Shown piece after piece: positions 21,744-33,260 of a stretch of DNA of 64,000 nt. How positions within the stretch are numbered: position 1 is the first letter of the stretch; each line of letters starts with the position of its first letter. Location: NCBI GenBank assembly GCA_015680685.1, contig MNCI01036159.1, forward strand, positions 13,675-77,674, given 5' to 3'. The position numbers and the translations under genes are program-made. The stretch is from Gnetum montanum (Eukaryota > Streptophyta > Gnetopsida > Gnetales > Gnetaceae). A model generated the notes under the pieces. It searched no databases and was not told the DNA's origin. It was given only the letters and a program-made list of their open reading frames with translations.

Positions 21744-22193
21744 ACACAAATCTGCTTTCTTTTCTTTTCTATCTATTTTCATCGAATCTTGCTCTATTTC
21801 TAGTTTTCTTGTGGAACTATCTCTTCTCTGGGGAAAATTAGAAGTAGATTTGCATAGTTTTGCTCCAATGTTTTTGCAAAATTTTATTTGTTACAAGTAG
21901 GTATTATAAGGACCACATAGACTAGGTAGTTGAACAAAATAGGAAACTTTCAACAACTCAGTATACTTGACAAAGTTGGCTGAATCTCTTTAAAGTAAGT
22001 CATTTGTAGTTTACAAACAACACAATTGTTTCATTTTTCATAACCGCATGCCGCAACAGCACACACACATACTCACATTAACTACTGAGTTTATTTGGAG
22101 GTATCTGGGCCTTGGTGTTGCCAGAGACCAGCAAGCACCTAAATCCTGTTCGAGGACACTCGTTGGCGGTCGCATCCCAAACAGTCGCCAACA

Positions 22194-24480
22194 CTAAGAA
22201 TCTACCAAAACATACTCCTAACATAGCACTATAAGAATTATACATATGACACATAATCAAAACATAGCACATAATTCATAACATGTGTTCCTTAACAATT
22301 CATACCCAAAGAAAGACTTATCACATCCATGGTAGTCAATGCATCCATACTCTATGAAATGTCTAATATTATTTACATGAGTACCCATAATATATTTAGT
22401 GTCAACTACCTTATCTTCAACCCCATTTCACCAACTTCTACAAGATAGATCTATGCATTGTCATATACCCTAAGATCTTATATAGATCATAGGCCCAACC
22501 TATGCCCTCCTACTCATAGTATGAGAACTAAACATGAATCTCATTCATGCATCCAACAAGGGTCATTCCAACACCTCTAAGGTGCCTCATCGCAAACCAC
22601 TCCCTCATGTTAGCTTCAATAACCAACATACATTAAAAACATACTATATTACATACACGACATAATATCACTAATATATAATCCCAATAAACCAATGATA
22701 CATGCATTAAGATTATATTGTAATACAAACAAATTGCACTAAAACCATGTAGCTCATAAAGATGATAGTTTGCAAAGATCTTCAAGATCATGCATTGTAT
22801 ATACACTTTCATTACCACATCAATCATACTCATTTCAATTTCATCATTTATAAATTTAGTTGACTCCTAGTTCATAGATCATAAGTTCAAGTATAACTCA
22901 TAGTATAGTCATAAGAGTTCTTTATAGAGAACCATGATGTAGTTGCACCTTGCGTTGGCCTCACACATCATTGTAAAATTCTAGTTTTTACATATGAAAA
23001 TCCTATCATAACTTAGGCCTTGCTCAAAACTCATATCATAACTTGACTATAACCTTACTACAATGCCCTCATGACTATTCATAACTAATGCTTACTAAAA
23101 ATAGAAAACCAAAACTCTTTTGTGACTTATTCATGCATCTACCTATAACTTGTGTCCTTAGTCATGACCCTTCATCATCTATGTCCTACTTAAAAAAATA
23201 GCATGATTAGATCATAACCTTTTTCCAACCTATACATAACTTGGAACTACATAAAAATACAGTGTGACAAGAAAAAATCTTCCACCTTCTCAACTCTAAC
23301 TAATAACTCAATAAGCAATACAACACACACACACACACACACTACAAGCCTAGGATTTAGAGATCAATAATGGATCTTTGTTTTCTCTAGAATCATTAAT
23401 TAAAAGACAAAGCATAGTAATCCAAATCATTCATATTATAGATATTTCATATGAAAAATAACACTAACATATGATAACTCAATAAAATAGAAATCTAAAA
23501 GAATCACATGGTATCTACTCATTTCACCAAGGAACCCATAAGAATGCATAATGATATCAAAATAAAAAATAGAAGATATGTAAATAATTCAACCTAAAAT
23601 GAAGGATATCTAATGAAACCTAAAATAAAGATATCAAGATATCAAAATTTTCCTTACGATTTGTTGGATTCTCTATAACTCAAACCAAATCCCGTTATCC
23701 ATAAACTACAATATTAATTCCCCAACATTCTAAGAATCATAAAAATCTATTGAGGTTTGGCAAAGAACAAAAGAGAAGAATAAACTAACATGCACAAGAT
23801 TTGGAATAGGTATTGTATCTTTATTATATAAACCTATTATTACTATTTTCTTTTTTTGTTTCCATTTTACAAAATTTCCAAGGAATTCCCTATTATGAAC
23901 TAATATTGAGCAAAACAACTTGTCAAAAGATTCTCATAGGACATCCTAGTATCATTGAAGCCTATTAACATTATAACCTATTCATCATATGCACATGGAA
24001 TCATGTAAACATCATACCTCATGTCAGATAACCATAACATATAAATGTGCAAAACATGTCAAACATCATGATCTTATAACATTATCATCCAAACAACTCT
24101 AATGACATATTCATAATGTAGAATCATATCATAGGGTGGAGAATCATACCGTTATAAAGCTCAATATTTCCTATAACCATCACTACCTACCCACCACAAA
24201 CATTCTACTACACATTTGGTAGGATTAGTGTGCATAATCATGGTATCATAATCAACTATGCATAATATTATAAGATATTAGAAGATATACCACTAAAATA
24301 ATTCATCTGCCTAGGTAACCCCATAACCCCCAACTATCTTTATACAAATATCATAAACATAACACAATATCATAGGGTCCTATAGTAAGGTATTATATAT
24401 ATTACTACATTTATGAACAATTGATACACATGTATTGTAGCTACATAGTCCTATTTGTAAGTCAAACAAAGGTGTAATAG
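22194..24480 (-). repeat. Del-like LTR, part 2, and decayed DNA
   Basis: Continues the CAT/ATAACAT-rich composition of 16780-17468 to the right of the inserted element. No ORF of note and no second LTR edge identified. It includes the (AC)n tract at 23322-23342. Confidence 0.35.
23322..23342. repeat. (AC)n microsatellite
   Basis: About ten uninterrupted AC dinucleotides. Confidence 0.9.
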
Positions 24481-26039
24481 TAATATCCTAATTAGTCATA
24501 TGTATCGACCTCCTTCTTATGTTTTGGTGAAATTCAAGGATTGACAGTACAAAATAACTAGTCATCTATAAGAAAATTGCTATTTGGACACTAGGATTAA
24601 TATTGAACTAACTAAATTTATTTTACATCTATCCTTGTAAAATAAGAGGTTCTAAGTACTTTATGTCCTTCTTGAGACTACTATATCTTATAGCATTATT
24701 ACTCAAATATTAGCTTGATTTATATAAGATTTTCTATGCATTTTGGCCTATGGACCATAGTTATTAGAAGTCTTATGTAGTACTAGTATGTGTTACTATT
24801 CTTTAAAATTTTGTATTTATCTCTTTCATACGTAGTACGACACACAACTCTTATATTATATTATTTAAGTTAGGTTTAGTATTATAAGGGCCATTATTTT
24901 ATTCATATTATCTTATATTTCTACCTTCTAGAACCTATATAAATTAGGATTTTTATATGTTCCTTTTGAGCTATTACTTAATGATCCTTTCCATGATCTA
25001 ATGTGTTTACATTATATCTGAATGTTTTCATTCATACTTCCTTGTATTCTAGAAATGATTATAAGTAAATATGGTATAATAAGAATATCATATTATATTT
25101 TTTAGTTAGTTAATCTATAATAATTAGAGATAACTATACATTTTATGTTTATTTAACATGTAGTGTTATGTTCTACATGAGTTCTATCTATGGCTAATAA
25201 TTTTATGATGATGTGTTGGTTATATTTCCTTGGAAATATATATAGTTAAATAGTTTTAATGTTAGACATTTTTCATTCCTTCCTTTCTTTTTTTTTCTTC
25301 CTAATCCTTCTATAAAAATGGTGCTTAAAGAAAATTATTTGTATACGCCCATATTTATAAGTTAGTAGCATCTCTATAAACAATGAAAACTTTAATTCTG
25401 ATTTCATTACACATGTCTTAAATACCTTTAATATATGCAATAGGATGTCTTTATTATCTACTATCTATCAAATAATTTTGTAAGAAAATCTATCATAAGT
25501 TTTTAGCTAAATTAATAAAAATCATTTGTACATTCTTATTTTCATACCTAAATATCTTTAATAGTAAAATGAATTTTATAATTAATCTTGTAGGTGTAAA
25601 ACTAAATTAACACTAAAAACTCATCTATTTCCTTAAAAGTTATTCCATAACTTCATGATATAACTCAAAAGCTTACTACCCTTGTAGTTGTCACATTTTT
25701 AAATATCTTGTTTGTATTTTAGATAGATAATTCTTTACTTCTAATTATCTCTTTCAATCATCTTGTACTTTCCCTTTCTCGAGCACATTATTCATTAAAT
25801 TTATTAACCAAATGATCCTTTAACTACAATATATAGGCTTCCAAGCCTTTATGAAAATATTTATCATTTTTTCATTCTTATATTTATTAAATATTCGTTT
25901 ACTTTAATTTATACATGTTAATATTAGCAAATCCTCTTGATATACTTTAATAATGAATACTTGCAAAGAAATTTTTATTGCATAATGAGAGCATATGTTT
26001 AGGAAAATAACATTTCTATATAAAATTCATAAAAAATAT
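24481..26039. other. AT-rich DNA, nothing recognised
   Basis: No ORF over 60 codons and no LTR, PBS or domain motif seen on either strand. Confidence 0.5.
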
Positions 26040-26740
26040 TTAGAAATTTTACAATGGTTATCATCCCTAAAAGAGAAGAATTAGGGGAGAAAGGATACTA
26101 ATAATACTCCAAAGGATAATGAATAGATTTTTCTAAAATAAGCAAAACTTAAAGTCAAGATTAAGGAAAATAAATATGAATCTAAACTTGAAGGAAAAAA
26201 AATAAAAGATTGGATAATCATAAAATTTTGAAAATAGCAAGATGGAAAAAGACAAAGGAAAAAAATTTATGATTTACAAGTATCCCAGAGATGGAGGGTT
26301 AAAAAAATGACATTTTAGTTTAAAATGTTGAAAAATTATACATGATATGCATATAACTTATCCAGACATTACTAAAGGTTTTAGGATGTTAGGTAAATGA
26401 CCTAAAAAGTCGTCTAAAATCTAATTTTTATGTTTAGTAATGTTGAAGATAATGATCATACTTAAAGAGACTAAAGCCACTTGATGTAAAGTAGGAATGG
26501 GAAAAGTGTTTAGGTAAGCAAGGATCTTATGCATAAGAAACTTACAGAAAGTGTTGAACAAAGAAAAAAAGGTTGAGATAGCTTGTAAAAAGGGTTTTAT
26601 AGCATACCTAAATGCTATCAAGATAATAGTAATTAAAAATAAGTAGTATTCTAAATATTATTTTAAAATGTATAGGTCCTTTAAAATGAATTTCCTAATA
26701 TAAATGATGAAATTGCAAATAATGTTTTTTCATTGGATAT
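26040..26740 (+). pseudogene. Lysine-rich remnant, possible LINE ORF1
   Basis: The plus-strand readings between stops are basic and protein-like (KMEKDKGKKFMIYKYPRDGG, DITKGFRMLGK, LQKVLNKEKKVEIACKKGFI). It abuts the left target duplication of the element 26741-36826. The sequence right of that element (36832 on) is LINE endonuclease/RT on the same strand. I infer it is the 5' part of the same LINE, split by the insertion. No domain is recognised, so this rests on position and composition. Confidence 0.35.
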
Positions 26741-27648
26741 TGATGAGTGGTGGAGTATCCAACACCTAGCCATATGATATATGAGTGTTCATGCATGATC
26801 ACAATTGAATTCCATAGACAAAGTAATGTGGTTATGCAAGTAATTGGTTAGAGTTCATAATCATTGTCTTCCCATGTGAGTTAGTAAAGACGATGCGTAT
26901 GATTTAACTCACGATGAGGTATATGATATATGATGTTGTATTGGCCATAGTGCTCTTAGCTAACATGAAGTAAATGTAGTAGTTTCTAAATCTAAGTGCC
27001 AGTAAACAAATCTAATCTAGCCTATGTGATGAGCATTTGGTCCTAACCTTCCATTTATACCTTAGACTTCATGTTACTACTACTGGCATAACCAAATACC
27101 ACACTACTAGGTGTACCAAGTGATAGTATTACTGGGTTACCAAGTAGCTACACTTAAGTGCTTGAGATTAGTCTTACTCATTCCACTTACCAATAGTAAT
27201 TATAAAATGCATTGAAAGTAAATCATTAACTAATGAAAATATCAAACATTAAGCTAAGTGAAAATAATAAAGACTAAGTAATGCTATAATGATGTAGAGT
27301 AATCTCGATCTTTATTTTTGGGGATGCACTGTATCCAAGTATCTCACACCTGAATAAAGACTCTATTCAATTACAAGACATCACACTTGAATAAAGACTC
27401 TATTCAATTACAAGACATCACACTGTGACCATACACTACTAAGTGCTATGTACTAAAATCAAGTAAACAAATTGACAGTGTTTAGCTACAATGGAATGAA
27501 TTCTCTCAGATGGTGCACCTAAGTGTTGTATTAATAGGCCATGCACACATTAGAAATATTGGATATCCAACATCATATCATGGGCTCTGATATTAGGGAT
27601 CTGCTATTAGATGCCCTATATCATAGCCTACAAAACCATGAGTTATCA
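26741..27648 (-). repeat. 3' LTR of the RT-less Ty3 element
   Basis: 908 bases, plus-strand TGATGAGTGG to AGTTATCA. Longer than the partner mainly because of a 37-base tandem duplication (27345-27418). U3 holds TGATATTAGGGATCTGCTAT-type repeats at 27585-27625. Confidence 0.85.
27345..27418. repeat. 37-bp tandem duplication in the 3' LTR
   Basis: Two copies of a unit containing GAATAAAGACTCTATTCAAT differ by one base (CACACC versus CACACT start). The 5' LTR has one copy (around 36548-36590), so the duplication arose after integration. Confidence 0.85.
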
Positions 27649-27690
27649 TACCCCCACGACTGACCAAAAACTTGTCCTTGAGTTAAAACA
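27649..27690 (-). other. Polypurine tract and conserved CTCAAGGACAAG motif
   Basis: The minus strand reads CTCAAGGACAAGTTTTTGGT, then CGTGGGGGTA, directly before the LTR start TGATAACTC. The same arrangement occurs at 51990-52022 and 54259-54295. Confidence 0.7.
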
Positions 27691-27699
27691 AAATAAGGA

Positions 27700-30400
27700 T
27701 AGAGTTCAATACAAAATTGGGAGGTAGATTTATAGGACATTGACTACTATATACATGACTCATAAATGTCATAGAGGAGTTTACAAAAATGACACATTTT
27801 CATGATATTAAAAATTTACAAAATAAAGAATAAAATCAAGAAAATCTTGATGTAGTCTTAAGTTTTTGCAAGTGATAGTGGTTCTTTCATTAGTTGCTTT
27901 CCTTTATCATCAAGCTTCTAAAATTTATACCAATTTAGAAGAACCTAAAGTTTTTCTTCTTCTATTCTAGAACATGCACTATCCATGGTGATGAACCAAT
28001 GTTTGATGGAGTTGGTAGATCCCATGGGCATGGAAGCTATGGAAACATTTGGTTTTCTTTGACATACCAAGCTATGAATTTCCTTCTTTCTTCCTCAAAT
28101 GCTTTGGCCTTTTCTATTAATTCATGATAGTCTAAGAGTTTTCTAGCTAGTTTTGCTACTACATCTTTCTACCCATGATAGCTAGTAGCCTTTACTGCTT
28201 CTAGTTCTAAGTTTGCTACTTGGATTTTTTTATAAAGCATCTTTTCAATCTACAAACTCTTTCTCATATAAGGCATAAGTGGTTGCTACTTGTTGTTCTA
28301 GCTCATTTTTGGGCCTAATTGTCATTAACATGGACAAATTGGCAAAACAAAGGTTTGCTAATGTCATGTATTCTTTCAAGTCCTTTATTTGTAAGTCTTT
28401 ATTTTTTACTTCTACTTGATAGGTGTGGGCCATGCTATCCAAGATGGTTGCCAATCAAGATTTTTTTGTGCAATAGAACTAATTTTGGCCTTTCCCATCT
28501 ATATCTATTTTCATTTATCTACTTGTACATGCCCACTTAGTCTTGGAAGTGCACTTTAGCCTCTCATGCTTTTCTACCTCATTCCTCCATGTGCTAATTT
28601 TTATCTAATAGCACGTACCTCCTCCATATAGAGGGTTCTATGTTCTCTCATGAGGTAACTCATATCCTAGTTGACCCTCATTAGTTGCTCTCTCAACTGA
28701 TGGATACTTTCTTTTGGAATTTTTTTCTACTTTTCTACTATGATTAGCCTCATGTTGTCAATAGCAAGTTGTTTGTTTTTTTCCTATATAGTGGTAAGTA
28801 CTTGCACAAGTGCATACTCTTGTGCTTTAACTATAGAGGCATTTCATACCACTTTCTCCTTCTCATCTACTAATTGTTTGTTATGCTTAATCAATTTGTT
28901 GATCTACTATGTTTTGAATTGCTCAATCTAGTCAAGTGCATAAAATTATGTGGGATCTCTTCTTTCATCTCTTAGGGCTATGAGCTCTTCTTGTAGTTTT
29001 AGACTCTCTATTTTTGCATGTTCTACCTTTGTTTCGACCATGACCAACTTTCCTTTACTGGGAATCCATTCTGACTACATTATAGTGACATCACTTAAAA
29101 TGTTGAAGAGTATTGTCATTACTTGTCCTATTTGTAACAGTTGATCAAGTGCATCCTCATGATTGATAGGAGTCATTGAGGTTCTATCTAGTATCTATGC
29201 ATCTCTAGTTCTAGTAATTTCTATCGATGATACAATAGGTACACTAAATGACTCTTGGATGTGATTGGTGATCACCTCTACTACTCTAGCTAGATCTTGG
29301 TGCTGCATTACCATTACTATGGCTCCTTCTCCAGTCTCTAGTACTAGTTGGAATGATACATCATTCCTAGATATTTGTTGTGATCATACCTCTCCTCCTA
29401 ACTCTAATGAAATTTGTCCACTTGTATGATTAGCTAAAACTATGGATCTTATAGCACTATCAATGACCTTGTACAAATTGACCTCTTATATGGTTCCCCA
29501 GCTAATTATTTCTACAATAAAAATGGCTAATGGATGGTTGATAGTCTTATGGCAATACTGGAAATGGAACCTATAGCTATTTTTTCCCTTGCTATTGATT
29601 GTTGGGCTCTACTTGTTGATCTTGTCATTACTCTTACTCTTGATCTTGTTCTTTTTCTTGTTCTTGTTCATCACCCTGATCTTTCCTAGGTGGTGCTAGT
29701 TTGAGCAACTCAGCATATGAAGCATTATGGGCTCTCTTGGGAACATCATTTCTATAGCCCAAGATTTCAACTTGCTTGCATAGCTTTCTAATAAGGCAAG
29801 GAAATCATAGTGTTGTATTCCCAATCTTTCTTTTTTCAAATCATCATTGAATTTCCATAAAATAGAGTTGTGTCAAATTAGCATTGAATTTTCCCATCAT
29901 AATTGCAATTCCTCTATTCACATAAGTTGATAATTGATTGAGTCCTTTTGTTGAGCACATATGATAGGTGCCATTTTTAAAGTATATCCTCTCCTCCAAA
30001 TTTAGTTCATTGGAGCCTTTACCTTTTTTGGAATAAGCCCTTTTTAACTATAATTTTCTTATTTCTAGATCTAATCGGGTGGAAAAATATGCTAGTATTT
30101 CCCCTTCATTTGCTATATTCAAATCTTTAGTAATTGCCTTGATTGATAATGAAACTAAAATTCCTCTAATATTGATTGTAGATCACTATTCCTTGTTGTG
30201 CCAAAATTGGCATGTTTCCCCAAGATAGCATTCACCACTTTCTAATAGAATTGGCCATAGTGGTGATGCCTAGAGTTGCATCCTAACCACTTCAAGAACA
30301 AATACCATGAAGAAGGTAAAGTTCATTGCCAAGATGACTATGGTCAAGATGGATCCTTTTTGGATGTGTTGGATGTAGTCATGTGATAATGTGAGGTGTT
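27700..30400 (-). pseudogene. ORF3 (coiled-coil protein with plant transposon domain)
   Basis: Minus-strand remnant homologous to ORF3 at 48858-51840. The N-terminal part (about 30200-29700) has NLEERIYFKNGTYHMCSTKG and FPCLIRKLCKQVEILGYRND, like the SYLIRKLCKQARIA and FPCLIRKIYRRGG of the other copies. This resembles the family Pfam calls putative plant transposon protein. The middle has LELEAVKATSYHG and 28245-28454 is open (QIKDLKEYMTLANLCFANLS), predicted coiled coil. The C-terminus reads PCPWDLPTP-like codons, then KLDDKGKQLMKEPLSLAKT near 27880. Frequent stops and shifts. Function unknown; such ORFs sit where env would be. Confidence 0.65.
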
Positions 30401-31214
30401 GTTCTTTCTCTTGTGGTGCTACTACCTCTTATTTGGCTAATTTTCCCATAGCAAGAGTTTCTTGATGAATGCTAAATGATTGGGCTTCCTACTCCTTGTG
30501 TTCTGGGTGTTGTTCTTCATTTTGGCCTCTTCTTTGGTGTCTCGATCATTTATTTTCTTCTTGTGAGGGTTCTTCTTCTACTCCTCCTCTTTTTGGTACC
30601 ATATACAATCATCAAGATTTCAAAATTACAAAGGTATTTCCATGTGTTCTTAATGGATTTAAAGCTTACTCATATCCTTAGTTTCTTTAAGTTCATAGTT
30701 TATCATCATAGCAAGGTTAGCAGAATTTTTCAAAAAGTTACCCCATAGGTGTTAGGATTATTATAATTCCTCACAAATATTCATTTTATCTTTGTGTAGG
30801 GCTTGCTTATATTTATGGTTATGATTCCTTAGGAATATTATGTAAGTGCTTTAGCATTAGTAGGATTGATTTATTCTTAAAAATTTCAACTTTCTCTTCA
30901 TATTTAGCATTAAAAATACCTCTTGAGTGTTAGGATTTTCTAAAAAATTACCTCAAATTTTCCTCACTAGCACCCCCCACCCAACCCCACACCACCACCA
31001 CCCACCATGCGCCCCCCCCCTCCCCCCCCAGCATGTTTCTCTCCATTACTAAGTTGAACACTCTGTGATCAAATAGGTTCCAAAGTTACAAAACTCAAAG
31101 AGATATTAAGTAAGTTATGGCTTAGGAAAACTAGGAGGTAAGAGCTTCTTTCACAGAAGAAAACTTGAAAAATCTTTCTTACTTCAAATGATAAAGAATG
31201 AAAAATTTTTCTTA
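30400..31214 (-). other. Non-coding leader between TATA box and ORF3, with G-rich tract
   Basis: No conserved ORF. Hydrophobic open frames at 30469-30748 are T-rich by composition only. It contains the C-rich (minus-strand G-rich) tract at 30971-31030. Confidence 0.45.
30971..31030 (-). repeat. G-rich tract, potential quadruplex
   Basis: On the minus strand about 60 bases contain many runs of three or more G (GGGGGGGGAGGGGGGGGG, GGTGGGTGG, GGGGTTGGGTGGGGGG) in an element otherwise poor in G. It lies about 190 bases downstream of the TATA box at 31218-31236 in the direction of ORF3 transcription. Confidence 0.65.
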
Positions 31215-31325
31215 ACTCCCCAAGTATTTATACTTTTTATGGGACTAGATATCAAGGATCTGATATTGGGGATTTGATATCAAGGTAAATCTGATATTGG
31301 TGACTTGATATCAAAGCCCTAGAAA
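31215..31325 (-). promoter_or_regulatory. U3-like repeat and TATA box ahead of ORF3
   Basis: The minus strand shows three tandem units built on TTGATATCA and CCAATATCAGAT (31248-31322, unit about 27-31 bases), then AAAGTATAAATACTTGGGG (31218-31236). The same element's LTRs have CCCCAATATCAAAGCCC and CTGATATCAGAG repeats upstream of their own TATA region (36738-36800, then TTTAAATACAACACTTAGG). I infer an internal promoter for ORF3. Not experimentally supported. Confidence 0.5.
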
Positions 31326-33000
31326 ATTTATCTTTCAAAAGGACCTAATTGGAAAAATTAATTCTTTTGGATGTTTAGGCGGTTTTATAGTGGCTCAGAG
31401 GGTTTGCATGATGATAATATGCAAAATTTCATCAAAATTCTATCATTTGAAGTTCATAGTGAAGGAATCTCAGGTGAGAAAAGTTCATAAGCTAGGTGAG
31501 AATGGTAATGAATTCATATTCGTAGAAAACTTATTTTGAAATGATATGAAAAGTTTTTATTATTGTTTGAAAGTTTCAAGATGATGTGGAATTGCTTGGT
31601 AGGTATAAGATATAATAGTTATACAAGTGGATCCTCCCCAAAGCAAGCTCTATCCCTTAATGCCCTTGTATAAACATGCCTACAAGTGTCCTTAGGCACT
31701 TAGGGAATTGAATGTAACACATACCCATTTAGCAAGACACATATTTTAGTATCTCTAAATTGGGAAAATAACTCTATGTTACACAAAATCATAAGTTATG
31801 ATTATTCAAATAGTGAGATGAAATGGGCTTACAAGGGATTGTATAAATTAGGGTGTGAGGTGTCCTACCATAAGAATAATGAATTCTTGTGTTTTATTAT
31901 TAATTAAGGTAATTATTAGCCTTTCTATCCAAGATTCAAACCAAGTCCAAACCACATCCAGTGACATCACATCATTTCATCTCTTAGAGTTACAATTGTT
32001 GGACTATTAATGTTACAAGGAGTATTGTCACTTGGCGTATTGTCCAAGGTAGAAGTTTTATTCATGGCACTTTATTTTTATTTTTACATTCTTGAGAAGC
32101 TGCCTACCTTTAGGCATGGGTAACATGTCTATCTAGTGGAACCCCTAGAAATTTATTTTGTGCCCTTTTATTTGTTATTTGTGTCAACCTTTTAAGGCGG
32201 AACTTATTTTACTCTTATTCTCATTTTGTTGTTAGATCTACAAGGATATAATACAACCTTAGTAACATGATAGAACTTCACAATAGTAATCTAAACTAAT
32301 CCACAAATCCCCTTGATGTCACACCCTTTACATTCCCACTTGGTTCTTCATTTTTCTATCTAGGCATAATGATCAGAAGTTTATTCTTAGTTATATGATG
32401 GGAGAAAATATCATTATGGTCATGGTAAGAACCTCTTATTAATGGAATGNTGACTTACCATCTTTAGTGATTTAACTTTTTGATTATTATCCCATGTAAT
32501 TTTGATGGTAGTGGAGTTATGTTTAGATAAGTCCTTATTTTCCTTCCCTTTTGATGTATGATTATGAGTTAATTGTTTCATTTTTAGGCTCTTAGTTTGA
32601 GTCATCTTAGTTTGGGAATTAGTAATTGTTTCAGATGTTTTCATGCATGTATTAGATAATTGTTGGTTCTTGGATGGTGGCCACAAGGTGTCTTTTATTT
32701 TGGTGACCTCTACCCTTTTTGTTGCATAGACTAGTTGTTTATTGTTATTATTGTGAACTAGAATGGTAATTGTGTCAATTTTTTGAAGTGTTGGTCTACT
32801 ATTGCACCCTTTACTTTCATTAGTTATGCATGGAATTTGCTATGGGTGTATGGCTCCATGTGCATCTTCCTTGGAAATTTCAATTGAAAAATCTCTCATA
32901 CTTAGCTTAGTTTAAAGTGTGATAAGCCATGCCCTCCCATGATTATTGAAAATTCCTTATCAACATCCTTCACATCGATAATCAAAAATTCTACTGGATA
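31326..33000 (-). other. Unassigned block where RT and integrase would be expected
   Basis: No RT (YxDD), RNase H or integrase (HHCC, DDE) motif on either strand. It includes one N at 32450. Confidence 0.5.
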
Positions 33001-33260
33001 TGACCACCCATTGATAGTGGTCACTACATCATCTATCTACCCCAAAGGAGTGGTGACAAATTGATCTGCAAGCTCCAAACTAATATTGCATTCTTTTAAT
33101 AGTGGTAGGCTCCATGCTTCATATGTTTTGGACAAAATCAAATTCAATCAAAAACCATAGTCTAACAGAGCTTTGCATGGTAAATTCTCAGCTATTCTCA
33201 AATAAATCAAAGGATTTCCTAAATCAATTCTCTTCTTAGGGAGTGGTCCTACCTTGATCC
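33000..33260 (-). pseudogene. Ty3 aspartic protease remnant
   Basis: The minus strand reads PLIYLRIAENLPCKALLDYG, so the catalytic DSG is DYG. After a stop follow LSKTYEAWSLPLLKECNISL, DDVVTTINGWSYPVEF and FSIIMGGHG, aligned with the intact-motif protease at 43510-43848. Confidence 0.75.

Larger units (their letters stand above)
17469..22193 (+). mobile_element. Non-autonomous gag-protease LTR element carrying pyruvate kinase sequence
   Basis: Structure on the plus strand: last 120 bases of a 5' LTR (17469-17588), PBS-like site (17596), gag-protease ORF in one frame (17733-19692), a charged ORF (19702-19965), polypurine tract AAGGGGGCAGAAA (20155-20167), and a 3' LTR from TGTTGGC (20168) to GCCAACA (22193). 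The two 120-base LTR ends match without indels at an offset of 4605, with roughly nine substitutions. No reverse transcriptase, RNase H or integrase is present, the architecture of TR-GAG-type non-autonomous elements. Mostly in-frame coding sequence suggests it is younger than its surroundings. Confidence 0.75.
20168..22193 (+). repeat. 3' LTR containing host gene fragment
   Basis: About 2.0 kb including a 249-base gap. The ends TGTTGGC and GCCAACA are perfect inverted repeats, as LTR ends should be. The pyruvate kinase fragment begins within roughly 30 bases of the left end. A candidate poly(A) signal AATAAA is at 21178-21183. The rest (20990-21494, 21744-22073) has no recognised ORF. Confidence 0.7.

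Noticed and set aside
22074-22193. 120-bp repeat as a complete short LTR (miniature element)
   Set aside because: No purine tract precedes it and it lacks a TG start. The purine tract and TGTTGGC at 20155-20174 show that the LTR is about 2 kb and the left copy is truncated.
30469-30748. Overlapping hydrophobic ORFs as membrane proteins
   Set aside because: Antisense to the ORF3 region and T-rich by composition, with no conservation.
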